Part shown: positions 15,923-24,120 of the stretch, in pieces
Position numbering within the stretch: position 1 is the stretch's first letter
How the letters are laid out: each line of letters starts with the position of its first letter
DNA from: Lachnospiraceae bacterium UBA7205
GTDB lineage: Bacteria > Bacillota > Clostridia > Lachnospirales > Lachnospiraceae
Reading direction: 5' to 3'
NCBI GenBank assembly: GCA_002490665.1
Contig: DKUL01000042.1
Coordinates: 21,955-85,954 of the forward strand
DNA: 64,000 nucleotides
Program-made: the position numbers and the translations under genes
The notes under the pieces: model-generated
Databases searched by the model: none
Told to the model about the DNA's origin: nothing
Seen by the model: only the letters and a program-made list of their open reading frames with translations

Positions 15923-15972
15923 AAGGTCTGTTTCGTATCTGTTATAGCAGGGACGAAACAGACCTTTTTGTT
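15923..15972 (+). terminator. Rho-independent terminator after the GH74-GH31 operon
   Basis: AAGGTCTGTTTCGT (15923-15936) pairs perfectly with 15953-15966, and TTTGTTT follows. Confidence 0.9.
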
Positions 15973-16043
15973 TCGCCTGAGTGAGGATGACGGAAATACA
16001 TGGCTTATAGACGCTTCAGAAAACGGAAGGGATGGGAAAATTT

Positions 16044-17759
16044 ATGAGAAAGAAAAATGTTTGTGTACTGTTGGGCTTGATTATGACAACCGTGTCACTT
16101 TATGGGTGCGGGGCAGCTTCGGGCGGGGCGGACAAGGGGGTATCAAATACACCGCAGGCAGATTCCGCGCCGAAGGACATCGTACAGAGTGACACAGTGT
16201 CCAATGCTGCAGCCTATGACAGGGGTGATGCAGGCGCGGTGGACGGAGGGATGCAGATTGCTGAGGAGGCGCCGGTTTACGAGATGAATGCCTATATGTC
16301 TGCTGACGCCGCGTTTGATTCGAGTGATATGCGGATGCCGGACTGGAACACGGAGGAGTACAGCGCGGTGGAGGAGCCGGGATTTAAGTCTGTGGCAAAT
16401 GACCCGCTTTCCACATTTTCGGCAGATGTTGACACGGCGTCGTACAGCAATCTCCGCCGCATGATTGAGAATGGTTATTCCATGGAGGAGATTCCGGAGG
16501 GTGCCATCCGCATCGAGGAGATGCTGAATTATTTTTCGTATGACTATCAGCTGCCCAGGAAAGGGGAACCGTTTGGCGTCACGACGGTAATCGGGGACTG
16601 TCCATGGAATAAGGATGCAAAGTTGTTACAGATCGGACTAAAGACGCAGGAGATTGATTTTAGCGAGGCACCGGATTCGAACCTTGTATTCCTGCTGGAC
16701 GTGTCAGGCTCCATGTACACGGACGACAAGCTGCCGCTCCTGCAAAAATCCTTTACCATGCTGGTGCAGGAGCTCGGCAGGAAGGACACCGTGTCCATCG
16801 TGACCTATGCAGGCGCGGACTGCGTGGTTCTGGAGGGCGAGAGCGGGGACAACCAGGAAGAAATTATTGCGGCGGTCAATGCGCTGGAAGCGGGAGGCTC
16901 CACGAATGGGGCGGACGGCATTGAGACGGCATATGAGCTTGCAGAGCGGTATTTCATCAAGGGCGGGAACAACCGCGTGATTCTTGCGACAGACGGCGAT
17001 TTGAACGTGGGTCCCAGCAGCGAGAGCGAACTGGATGCACTGATTACCGAAAAAAAGGAGTCCGGTGTCTATCTGACGGTACTTGGGTTTGGGACAGGAA
17101 ATATTAAGGATAACAAGATGGAGACGCTTGCCGACCACGGCAACGGCAATTATGCATACATTGATTCTGTCGGCGAGGCAAAAAAGGTGCTTGTGGAGCA
17201 GATGGGTGCGACGCTTGTCACGGTTGCCAAGGACGTGAAGCTGCAGGTGGAGTTTAATCCGGCATATATCAAGGGATACCGCCTGCTGGGGTATGAGAAC
17301 AGGGCGCTCGCGACGGAGGATTTCGATGATGACACAAAGGATGCCGGGGAAATCGGCGCAGGGCATATGGTGACGGCGCTCTATGAGATTGTACCGTCAG
17401 ATTCCGACCAGAAAATACCGGAGACGGAGCTAAAGTATCAGGACAATAAAAATGACAATGGTGTCAGAAATGGGGAGTGGCTGAACCTGAAAATACGCTA
17501 CAAGGAGCCGGAAGGGGAAGAAAGTATCCTGAAGGAATATCCTGTGAAGGAGGAGGATTATACACAGGAGCCGCCGGAGGATTTCTATTTTGCGGCGGCA
17601 GTTGCGGAGTTCGGGCTGATTTTGCGGGACAGTGCGTACAAGGGGGAGGCTTCTGTTGAGAATGTCCGCGCACTGCTCAAGGAGGTGGATACCGACGAGG
17701 ATGATTACAAGGATGAGTTTGCCTATCTGGTGAAAAGGCTGCAGCGGACAATGCCATAA
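16044..17759 (+). CDS. YfbK-like von Willebrand factor A domain lipoprotein
   Basis: This 571-aa protein begins MRKKNVCVLLGLIMTT and has the lipobox LYGCG, so it should be lipid-anchored outside the membrane. A Gly/Ala/Asp-rich linker of about 90 residues follows. The vWF-like N-terminal domain (DPLSTFSADVDTASYSNLRR) comes next, then a vWA domain with intact MIDAS motif DVSGSM near residue 220. The C-terminal DUF3520 segment completes the YfbK architecture. The family binds divalent metal and probably protein ligands; the function in E. coli and here is unknown. The start at 16044 is chosen because GGGATGGG lies 7-8 nt upstream; ATG 16032 is too close to its site. The gene is bounded by terminators on both sides, so it is monocistronic. 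Confidence 0.88.
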   Translation: MRKKNVCVLLGLIMTTVSLYGCGAASGGADKGVSNTPQADSAPKDIVQSDTVSNAAAYDRGDAGAVDGGMQIAEEAPVYEMNAYMSADAAFDSSDMRMPDWNTEEYSAVEEPGFKSVANDPLSTFSADVDTASYSNLRRMIENGYSMEEIPEGAIRIEEMLNYFSYDYQLPRKGEPFGVTTVIGDCPWNKDAKLLQIGLKTQEIDFSEAPDSNLVFLLDVSGSMYTDDKLPLLQKSFTMLVQELGRKDTVSIVTYAGADCVVLEGESGDNQEEIIAAVNALEAGGSTNGADGIETAYELAERYFIKGGNNRVILATDGDLNVGPSSESELDALITEKKESGVYLTVLGFGTGNIKDNKMETLADHGNGNYAYIDSVGEAKKVLVEQMGATLVTVAKDVKLQVEFNPAYIKGYRLLGYENRALATEDFDDDTKDAGEIGAGHMVTALYEIVPSDSDQKIPETELKYQDNKNDNGVRNGEWLNLKIRYKEPEGEESILKEYPVKEEDYTQEPPEDFYFAAAVAEFGLILRDSAYKGEASVENVRALLKEVDTDEDDYKDEFAYLVKRLQRTMP

Positions 17760-17762
17760 GAA

Positions 17763-17801
17763 GAGCAGGGGAAAAGTGCTTCCCCTGCTCAAATTTATTT
17801 T
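17763..17801. terminator. Bidirectional terminator between convergent vWA and tetR genes
   Basis: GAGCAGGGGAA (17763-17773) pairs with TTCCCCTGCTC (17780-17790) around AAGTGC. AAATTTATTTTT follows on the plus side. Confidence 0.85.
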
Positions 17802-18436
17802 TCGAAGGGAACCAGTGACAGGTAGCTGAGCGTTCCGGGCACCACCTCCGTCCCTTTTTCAAGCAGGGAAATCAGCCCTTTCAAGGTCTCCTCGGTTTCC
17901 CTTGGTGTGGAGGGAAGCAGGGAGTTGTCCAGCTTGACGGCAATCACGATCAGCACGATTTCCGCGAGGGCGGCGGGGTAATCAAAGTGGATTTCGCCAT
18001 TCTGGATGCCCTGCTTGATGATTTCTGTCAGGTCCGGCTTTAGTTCGGACACGACATGAGACAGGTATTTGTGGTGTAGAAAGGCGAGATCCTGTGCGCT
18101 GGCATTGCCAGAGGAGCTGTCATTTTGCTGGATGAAGGCAGCGGAGGAGTTCTGGCATGCCTGGAACAGCATCGCCATGCGTGTAAAAGGCGATACATCC
18201 GTCTGCGCGGCAAGGTTTTGGGCAGTCAGGAGCGGCTTTTCGTAGCTGCGTTCAATAAGGGCGTCCAGAATCGCATCCTTGGAGGGGAAGTAGTAGTAGA
18301 TGCTTCCTTTTCCGATTCCTGCCTTCTGCGCGATCTCGCTGACAGAGATGTTCTGTATTTTCTTTTCTTCGAGAAGCTGCTGGAGTGCGTCCAGTATCAG
18401 GTCATATTTCTTTTCATTCTTTTTTGTGTCAGGCAT
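17795..18436 (-). CDS. TetR-family transcriptional regulator
   Basis: This 213-aa protein has an N-terminal TetR helix-turn-helix (about residues 10-55). It shows SVSEIAQKAGIGKGSIYYYFPSKD, continuing with AILDALI, followed by an all-helical ligand-binding domain without close matches I can name. The ATG at 18436 is preferred because AAAGG sits 11 nt upstream; the GTG at 18448 leaves no room for a ribosome binding site. It is transcribed away from the SCP2/hydrolase/acyltransferase/ACP/ligase gene set. Two operator-like sites lie on the promoter of that set, so it most likely represses it. The ligand may be a fatty acid or acyl-CoA, as for many TetR repressors of lipid genes; that part is inference. 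Confidence 0.9.
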   Translation of the reverse strand: MPDTKKNEKKYDLILDALQQLLEEKKIQNISVSEIAQKAGIGKGSIYYYFPSKDAILDALIERSYEKPLLTAQNLAAQTDVSPFTRMAMLFQACQNSSAAFIQQNDSSSGNASAQDLAFLHHKYLSHVVSELKPDLTEIIKQGIQNGEIHFDYPAALAEIVLIVIAVKLDNSLLPSTPRETEETLKGLISLLEKGTEVVPGTLSYLSLVPFEK

Positions 18437-18570
18437 GGACGATGCCACCTTTCTCTAAATAATATGATGTATGTGAATCGGCTTTGTGGAACGCAGCGGG
18501 ACTCTTGGGCTTATATGGAACAGAAATGTCGTGGCGGATCTGTTCATTAAATATAAGGGTAATTAAAACA

Positions 18571-18599
18571 AGTATAACATGTTTGGGTCGGGGGGACAA
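18571..18599 (-). promoter_or_regulatory. Promoter of the tetR gene
   Basis: On the minus strand TTGTCC (18599-18594), a 17-nt spacer and TATACT (18576-18571) are seen. This implies a tetR leader of about 130 nt. Confidence 0.6.
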
Positions 18600-18658
18600 T
18601 TGTAAATATTGTCACAAAAAAGAGCCGGAAACGGTGATAATTTTTGGGGGAAATACAC

Positions 18659-18715
18659 TTGACCGCCGGTCGAAAAATGTGATAGGATATAACAAACAGC
18701 AATCGACTGCTGGTC
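18659..18715 (+). promoter_or_regulatory. Promoter of the acyl-conjugation operon with two TetR operator-like sites
   Basis: TTGACC (18659-18664), an 18-nt spacer and TAGGAT (18683-18688) form the promoter. GACCGCCGGTC (18661-18671), an 11-bp palindrome with one central base, overlaps the -35 box. A near copy, GACTGCTGGTC (18705-18715), lies 44 nt downstream. Both are followed by CGaAAAATG / CGGAAAATG, so they form a direct repeat of about 19 bp. This is the expected layout for repression by the adjacent TetR protein. The leader from here to 18804 holds no other gene. Confidence 0.7.
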
Positions 18716-18803
18716 GGAAAATGTCGAAAAGGCTTTTTTGCCGTCGGCAGTCGGCGCAAGTTTCAAAATATCAGGATTGAATTATTTATATGGAGGAAAG
18801 AGA

Positions 18804-19253
18804 ATGACATACGCAGATTTTTTTTATGAGGTCAAGGGGAAATTTATGGGAGCAGATGTGAGTGATATCCAGGAGCATCTCGCATATCAGTTCAATATCG
18901 AGGATGAGGAAGCAGGCGGTGCATTTTATGTCGAAGTCAAGGACGGCGTGCTCTTTGTGGAGCCGTATGAGTATTACGACAGGGATGCGATGTTTATCAG
19001 CACGCCCGAGGTGTTCAGAAAGATTGCAGATGGCGAAATGGATCCTGTCTGGGCATTTACGACACAGAAACTCAGGGTTGAGGGCAATATTGACAAGGCA
19101 CTGAAGCTCAACGACATTATCCAGCGCAAGAAAAAAGAAGCAAAGAAAGAAGCCAAGGAAGCAAAAAAGGAAGCGAAGAAAGAACTGAAGGAAGCAAAGA
19201 AGGAAGCCAAAGAGGCATCAAAGAAAACAGAGGCTGAGGAGAAGGCAGAATAA
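18804..19253 (+). CDS. SCP2 sterol-transfer-like lipid-binding protein with Lys/Glu/Ala helical tail
   Basis: This is a 149-aa protein. Residues 1 to about 105 resemble an SCP2/ubiquinone-biosynthesis lipid-binding fold: YEVKGKFMGADVSD, then FYVEVKDGVLFVEPYEYYDRD, then FRKIADGEMDPVWAFTTQK, ending RVEGNIDKALKL. The last 40 residues are a highly charged KKEAKKEAKE-type repeat expected to form a single long helix, perhaps for membrane-surface or partner binding. GGAGG precedes the ATG at 18804 by 7 nt; an upstream in-frame ATG at 18738 has no ribosome binding site. It is the first gene of the TetR-controlled set and could present a hydrophobic acyl substrate to the downstream enzymes. That role is inferred. 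Confidence 0.78.
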   Translation: MTYADFFYEVKGKFMGADVSDIQEHLAYQFNIEDEEAGGAFYVEVKDGVLFVEPYEYYDRDAMFISTPEVFRKIADGEMDPVWAFTTQKLRVEGNIDKALKLNDIIQRKKKEAKKEAKEAKKEAKKELKEAKKEAKEASKKTEAEEKAE

Positions 19254-19275
19254 AAACCGAGTGGAGGCGTAGACG

Positions 19276-20247
19276 ATGGGAATACTCAAAAATACAATGA
19301 CCTGTCTGGGGGTTCTTGCAGCGGCAGGCGTGGGAGAGACGGCATATTTTTACAGAAGGACGATGAAGCGGGGCAATGCAAAGGTAGAGCGGACGATGAA
19401 AATGTCCGGGACGGACTGGAGCCAGTACGCGCCGCTCATGCAGGATAGAAAGGCGTTTATGCTGGCGCAGGATCACAGGGAAGTATCCCGGATGTCGTTT
19501 GACAATCTAAAGCTCCATGCGACATTTTTTCCGGCGCTGGACGAATATGTGGACAAGACGGATGTGGCAGCTGGTAAAAAGAAGGCTGTAATTTGTTTTC
19601 ACGGCTATACAAGCAAGGGTATGTCTGATTATATTGGCTTGTCGGATTACTATCTGAAGAGAGGGTATGCGATGCTGCTGCCGGATGCGCGGGCGCACGG
19701 TGAGAGCGAGGGCGAATATATTGGATTTGGCTGCCTTGACAGGAAGGATGCGCTTGTGTGGATTCGCTGGGTGATACAGGAGCTTGGGGAGGATGTTGAG
19801 ATTATACTTCATGGAACCTCGATGGGCGGTGCAACTGTACTGATGGCAAGCGGGCTTGAGCTGCCGCCGCAGGTGAAGGGCATTGTTTCTGACTGTGGTT
19901 TTACCTCGCCAAAGGAAGTCTTTACACATGTGCTGAATTCAATGTACCATCTGCCGGCGTTTCCGGTGATTCAGGGAGCGGACATCATGAACAGAAAGCT
20001 TGCGGGTTATGGTATGGATGAGTGCAATGCAAAGCGTGAGGTGGCGCGCGCCAAGGTTCCCATTTTGTTTATCCACGGCTCCAATGATACGTTTGTTCCG
20101 GCGCGGATGTGCGATGAGATTTATGACTGCTGTGCGTCACCAAAGAAAAAGCTGATTGTGGAGGGTGCTGCCCATGCGGAGAGCTACTACAAGGATACAG
20201 AGAAGTATGAGCAGGCATTGAACGAATTTTTTCAGGAAATCATGTAA
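19276..20247 (+). CDS. Alpha/beta hydrolase (esterase/thioesterase-like), membrane-anchored
   Basis: This 323-aa protein has an N-terminal hydrophobic helix (residues about 8-25), so it is probably membrane-tethered. An alpha/beta-hydrolase domain follows. The oxyanion region CFHGYTS, the nucleophile elbow GTSMGG (Ser near 182), the acid in SNDTFV (about 270) and the His in AAHAES (about 299) form a complete triad. Homologues are annotated as YpfH/YqkD-like hydrolases, and the true substrate is unknown. It lies 22 nt after the SCP2 gene and 20 nt before the condensation-like gene, clearly co-transcribed. By analogy with biosynthetic clusters it could release or edit an acyl product from the carrier protein. 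GGAGGCG precedes its ATG. Confidence 0.85.
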   Translation: MGILKNTMTCLGVLAAAGVGETAYFYRRTMKRGNAKVERTMKMSGTDWSQYAPLMQDRKAFMLAQDHREVSRMSFDNLKLHATFFPALDEYVDKTDVAAGKKKAVICFHGYTSKGMSDYIGLSDYYLKRGYAMLLPDARAHGESEGEYIGFGCLDRKDALVWIRWVIQELGEDVEIILHGTSMGGATVLMASGLELPPQVKGIVSDCGFTSPKEVFTHVLNSMYHLPAFPVIQGADIMNRKLAGYGMDECNAKREVARAKVPILFIHGSNDTFVPARMCDEIYDCCASPKKKLIVEGAAHAESYYKDTEKYEQALNEFFQEIM

Positions 20248-20267
20248 TTCCAGAGAAGGAGAAATGA

Positions 20268-21668
20268 ATGAAAACAAGAAAAGGATATAAGACCTACCCA
20301 TTAACGGCTGCGCAGAAGTACCATTTTTATTACGCAGACTACTGTCCCGCAAAGGAGATTCTCAATGTCGGCAGCAGTCTCACCATCGAGTTTGAGCTGA
20401 ATGTGGATGAGCTTCGAAAGGCGATTTACAAGGCATATGAGCGCTGTGAGTCCATGCGTGCAAGGCTTGCCTATGACGAGAAGGAGAAGCAGTGGTACCA
20501 GTATATCGTGGACAAGGAGGAGCGTGAGATTGACTACGTGGACTTTACCGGAAAGACCATGGAGGAGGCAGAAGCCGAGATGACAGCATGGACGCGCATA
20601 CCGTTTGGACAGGACGAGCCGATGAATAAAGTTGTCATTATCAAGACGCCGGACGGTTTTCAGGGAATGTATATCGTGGGTGACCACAGATTCCTTGATG
20701 CGCAGTCCCTGATTGGGTTTATGAAGGATGTCATAGAGCTGTACTGTAATGCGAACTTTGAGAATGTGCCATATCCGGCTGACATGCGTTCCTATGTGGA
20801 GCAGATTGAGAAGGATTTTGCCTACGAGGCAGGCAGCAAGGCGCAGGCAAGAGACCGGGAATATTTCCACAAAATGTTCGAGGCACCGGAGCCGATTTAC
20901 AATGGTATCGAGGGAAGGAAGCGCCTGGATGACGCAAGGCGCAGGATGAAAAATCCAAATCTCAGGGCAGCGCCTACGGGTTCTGACAGTTTTGTGGCAG
21001 ATATTGACATTTTCCATCTGGAGGGAGAACCGACAGAGCGTCTGATGAGGTTCTGCGAGGAGCAGCATGTTTCACTGCAGTGCCTGCTTATTATGGGAAT
21101 CCGCACGTATTTACAGAAGATGAACAGCTGCGATGACGTTTCCATGATGGTTGCGTATGCGCGTAGGGCGACGCTTCTTGAGAAGAAATCCGGCGGTACA
21201 CGTATTCACAGTTTTCCGTTCCGGACAATTATTTCCGAGGAAAAGACCTTCTTGGAGGGGATTTTTGAAATCAGGGACAAGCAGAATGAGATTTTCCGAT
21301 ATGTTAATTTTGACCCGGTGGAGTGCATGAACTATAAGAAAGAGGTCTATAAGACACCTCTGGGAATGGGCTATGAAACAGTGGCACTCACATACCAGCC
21401 GGCGACACTGCGCGAAAAGGGTCTGGTTGATTTGGGAGACATCCGGTACAAGACCAAGAGATATGGCAACGGATATTACGCGGATGGTCTTTATCTGACC
21501 GTAATGCACAGACCAGAGGACAATGGGCTGGACTTTAGCTTTGAGCACCAGGTAAAGGCGTACAGCAGGGAGGCGCTTGAGCTGTTTTATTACTACATGT
21601 GCAAGATTATGTTTAAGGGAATCGAGAATCCGAACCTGAAAATCGGTGCTGTGATAAAACTGATTTAG
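20268..21668 (+). CDS. Condensation-domain-like acyltransferase (NRPS C-domain / WES superfamily)
   Basis: This 466-aa protein has the overall layout of the chloramphenicol-acetyltransferase-like condensation superfamily. It starts YPLTAAQKYHFYYADY, like the C1 motif region of C domains. The active-site motif HHxxxDG appears as GDHRFLDA (His130, Asp134). The catalytic second His and the Asp are kept; the first His is Asp and the final Gly is Ala. No adenylation, carrier or TM segment is fused. It is a stand-alone enzyme next to a free carrier protein and an acyl-AMP ligase. This suggests it moves a carrier-bound acyl group to an amine or alcohol acceptor. AAGGAG precedes the ATG. The specific reaction is unknown. 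Confidence 0.72.
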   Translation: MKTRKGYKTYPLTAAQKYHFYYADYCPAKEILNVGSSLTIEFELNVDELRKAIYKAYERCESMRARLAYDEKEKQWYQYIVDKEEREIDYVDFTGKTMEEAEAEMTAWTRIPFGQDEPMNKVVIIKTPDGFQGMYIVGDHRFLDAQSLIGFMKDVIELYCNANFENVPYPADMRSYVEQIEKDFAYEAGSKAQARDREYFHKMFEAPEPIYNGIEGRKRLDDARRRMKNPNLRAAPTGSDSFVADIDIFHLEGEPTERLMRFCEEQHVSLQCLLIMGIRTYLQKMNSCDDVSMMVAYARRATLLEKKSGGTRIHSFPFRTIISEEKTFLEGIFEIRDKQNEIFRYVNFDPVECMNYKKEVYKTPLGMGYETVALTYQPATLREKGLVDLGDIRYKTKRYGNGYYADGLYLTVMHRPEDNGLDFSFEHQVKAYSREALELFYYYMCKIMFKGIENPNLKIGAVIKLI

Positions 21669-21776
21669 GCGAAGGGCTTTGGATGCGGTTTGTGGTGAAA
21701 TCCATTTGTTTTTGTGATAAACTGGAACAGGGCGGTGAATGGATGATAAAGTGGTATAGAAAGGCAGGGGTTGGCA

Positions 21777-22001
21777 ATGTTTGATAAGGTAGCAGGTATT
21801 ATAACAAATTATGTGGAAGTCAAGAAGGAGGATATTAAACCGGAGTCCCGTTTTATGGAGGATCTGGGATTTAGTTCCTTTGACTTTATGAGTATGCTGG
21901 GCGAGCTTGAGGAAGAACTTGAACTGGAAATAGAAGTTGAGGAGGCGGCGAATATCCGCACCGTACAGGAAGCAGTCGATTATCTGGAAAGAATTTCTTA
22001 A
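21777..22001 (+). CDS. Acyl/peptidyl carrier protein
   Basis: This 74-aa acidic protein has the four-helix carrier-protein pattern. The phosphopantetheine site is DLGFSSFDFMSML, where Ser34 aligns with the modified serine of the usual DSL motif; the Asp before it is Ser here. GELEEELELEIEVEEA and TVQEAVDYL follow, as in ACPs. The ATG at 21777 has GGGG 6 nt upstream; TTG 21771 is less likely. It lies between a condensation-like enzyme and an acyl-AMP ligase, so it is probably loaded by the ligase and unloaded by the condensation enzyme. It is dedicated rather than the fatty-acid-synthesis ACP, judging by context and the unusual site. Confidence 0.88.
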   Translation: MFDKVAGIITNYVEVKKEDIKPESRFMEDLGFSSFDFMSMLGELEEELELEIEVEEAANIRTVQEAVDYLERIS

Positions 22002-22029
22002 TGGTTCCTTAGGACAGCATTAATTGTCA

Positions 22030-22120
22030 CTATTCAGTCAGCACTCTCAGGGCTGCGCCATTCTGCTGTGTGCAGCCTTGACATCTTTTTTCCTGAAAGC
22101 CGTCTCCTGGCTGAATAGTC
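22030..22120 (+). promoter_or_regulatory. Structured leader before the acyl-AMP ligase
   Basis: ACTATTCAGTCAG (22030-22042) pairs with CTGGCTGAATAGT (22108-22120) with one G-U. Inside, GGCTGC and GCAGCC can form a second stem, followed by a CTTTTTT run at about 22085. The 148-nt gap between the ACP and ligase genes could hold an attenuator or processing site that sets ligase levels. Function is inferred. Confidence 0.45.
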
Positions 22121-22149
22121 TGATTTCAAAAGAAAGGCTTGGTAAAAAT

Positions 22150-23688
22150 ATGGGTGAGGTTTATCATACAATATGGGAGCTGTTAACGGCAGCGGAAAAG
22201 AATTTTGGCGGGCAGGACGCGTTTCGCTACAAGGTGAAGAGCAGCGAGGATGGCGGCAAGAAGGAAGTGAAAGTCGAGGCAAAGACATATACACAGTTTA
22301 AAAATGATTCGGAATGTTTTTCAGCCGCGCTGGCAGCGCTTGGTGAGCAGGGAAAGCATATCGCGGTAATCGGCCCCACTTCCTACTCCTGGGTGACTGC
22401 TTATTTTGGCATTGTGGACAGCGGAAGTGTTGCCGTACCGCTGGATGCGAATCTTCCGGATGAAGATTTATGCGAGCTGATTGACCGCGCGGACGTCACG
22501 ACGCTTGTCTATGACGAGGCGAAGGCAAAAGTGGCGCAGATGGCGGAAAAGCGCTGTGCGGGATTAAAGAATATCATCTGTATGGGTGCGCCGGAAGGAA
22601 TTGAGAATGGTCTTTCCATGTGGAACCTGATTGGCGCGCAGAGCGCAGGCTTTGACTATGCGCCCAAGCCGGAGGAGCTTGCGACCATCATGTTTACATC
22701 CGGCACGACGGGCAAGAGCAAGGGCGTCATGCTTACGCACAGGAATCTGGCTGAGAATGCAACCTGTCTGGACATGGGGCTGGAATCAGGCATCGTGATT
22801 TTGTCCGTGCTTCCGATTCATCATGCATACTGCCTCAGCATGGATATCCTGAAAGGAATTTCTATTGGTTCCGTTATCTGTATCAATGATTCACTGCTGC
22901 GTGTTGCGAAGAACATCAAGCTTTTTGAGCCGAATATGATTCTGATGGTTCCGCTGATGATTGAGACGCTTGCAAAAAAGCTTGAGGAGGCTGCATGGAT
23001 TCCGGCGCCGCTTGTCAAGGCAAAGGTGTTCGGCAAGCAGTTCCATACGGTGTGCAGCGGCGGCGCATACCTCAATCCGGCATATCTGGAAATGTTTAAA
23101 AAGTATGGCATCACCATCTGGCAGGGCTACGGCATGACAGAGTGCTCGCCGGTTATCAGCACAAATTACGGCGAATTTATGAAGGATGGTTCGGTCGGCA
23201 GGCTGATGCCCAACTGTGAGGCAAAGGTGGTGGACGAGGAGCTTTGGGTAAAGGGCTCAAGCGTCATGCAGGGCTATTACAAGATGCCCAAGGAGACCGA
23301 GGAGACGCTCTCGGACGGCTGGTTAAGGACAGGCGATTTGGGCTATGTGGACGAGGATGGATTTGTCTTCCTGACCGGACGCAAGAAGAACCTGATTATC
23401 ACGCCGAACGGTGAGAACGTGTCGCCGGAGGAAATCGAGAATAAGCTCGGCGAGAACCGTCTTGTGCAGGAGGTGCTTGTGCGCGAGAGCGAGGGTGCGA
23501 TTGAGGCGGAGATTTTCCCGGATTACGAGTACGCGGGCAAGAAGAAAATCAAGGATATGCAGGGAGAATTGCAGAAAATCATCGACGCATACAACAAAAC
23601 GGCGCCGCTTTATAAGAGGGTATTTAGGCTGAAAGTGCGCGAGACAGAGTTTGAGAAAAATACGACGAAGAAGATTAAGCGGTTTTAG
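22150..23688 (+). CDS. AMP-dependent acyl ligase (acyl-ACP/CoA synthetase-like)
   Basis: This 512-aa ANL-superfamily enzyme has TSGTTGKSKGVML (about residue 182), GYGMTECSP, GWLRTGDLG, GRKKNLIITPNGENVSPEE and a C-terminal lysine region TTKKIKRF. All core motifs for adenylation and thioester formation are intact. The closest recognisable families are long-chain fatty acid ligases and NRPS-independent acyl-ACP ligases. The start at 22150 (MGEVYHTIWELL) fits the usual domain beginning. The frame runs open to TTG 22024, encoding a hydrophobic stretch, but that lies on the structured leader. As last gene of the TetR-regulated set it likely activates a carboxylic acid and loads it on the adjacent carrier protein. 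Confidence 0.9.
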   Translation: MGEVYHTIWELLTAAEKNFGGQDAFRYKVKSSEDGGKKEVKVEAKTYTQFKNDSECFSAALAALGEQGKHIAVIGPTSYSWVTAYFGIVDSGSVAVPLDANLPDEDLCELIDRADVTTLVYDEAKAKVAQMAEKRCAGLKNIICMGAPEGIENGLSMWNLIGAQSAGFDYAPKPEELATIMFTSGTTGKSKGVMLTHRNLAENATCLDMGLESGIVILSVLPIHHAYCLSMDILKGISIGSVICINDSLLRVAKNIKLFEPNMILMVPLMIETLAKKLEEAAWIPAPLVKAKVFGKQFHTVCSGGAYLNPAYLEMFKKYGITIWQGYGMTECSPVISTNYGEFMKDGSVGRLMPNCEAKVVDEELWVKGSSVMQGYYKMPKETEETLSDGWLRTGDLGYVDEDGFVFLTGRKKNLIITPNGENVSPEEIENKLGENRLVQEVLVRESEGAIEAEIFPDYEYAGKKKIKDMQGELQKIIDAYNKTAPLYKRVFRLKVRETEFEKNTTKKIKRF

Positions 23689-23727
23689 AAAGAAACATAC
23701 AGTCCCTTATGATATATAAAAAAACTC

Positions 23728-23756
23728 TTGAAATGATTTTTGAGATGTGCTATCCT
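23728..23756 (+). promoter_or_regulatory. Promoter of the aspS-gatCAB T-box transcript
   Basis: TTGAAA (23728-23733), a 17-nt spacer and TATCCT (23751-23756) lie just before the T-box. Confidence 0.7.
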
Positions 23757-24091
23757 AAGAAAAGGTTAAGCGTCATGCGAACCTGATTCTGGAATAAAAA
23801 TGACTTGAAATGCCATGAAGGAGACTCTTGCAAGTGAAAACGACAGGAAGACGGCGTCACCGACTGAGAGCGCTGTCAGCGGAAGCTGGCGAAGGGAACA
23901 CTCCGGAGCAGATTATCTGAAACGATATCCTGTACGTGGGATACCCTATTAGGACAATACGTAGGCGTGCGTTAAACGTAAGAGAGGGTAGAGCCTTATA
24001 TGACATCAGGGGTTTTATCAATGCGGGTGGTACCGCGGGTATACATTGAATTATCCGTCCCGGAATACATTTGTATTCCGGGATTTTTTTT
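23757..24091 (+). ncRNA. T-box leader controlling aspS-gatCAB
   Basis: The T-box sequence GGGTGGTACCGCG is at 24025-24037. It is followed by a terminator: CCCGGAATAC (24059-24068), ATTT, GTATTCCGGG (24073-24082) and an eight-T run. About 270 nt of structured stem I and II/III sequence lie upstream, including an AGAGAGGG-type stem. Several GAC triplets (for example in AACGACAGG) are candidates for the Asp specifier, but I could not assign the specifier loop by eye. It senses uncharged tRNA and permits read-through into aspS. Confidence 0.93.
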
Positions 24092-24120
24092 CTTTAAAAA
24101 GTAAACGAGGAGGATATGAA

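Noticed and set aside
22024..22149. 42-residue hydrophobic N-terminal extension of the acyl-AMP ligase
   Set aside because: It would start at TTG without a ribosome binding site and lies on a folded leader; family proteins begin at about MGEVYHTIWELL.
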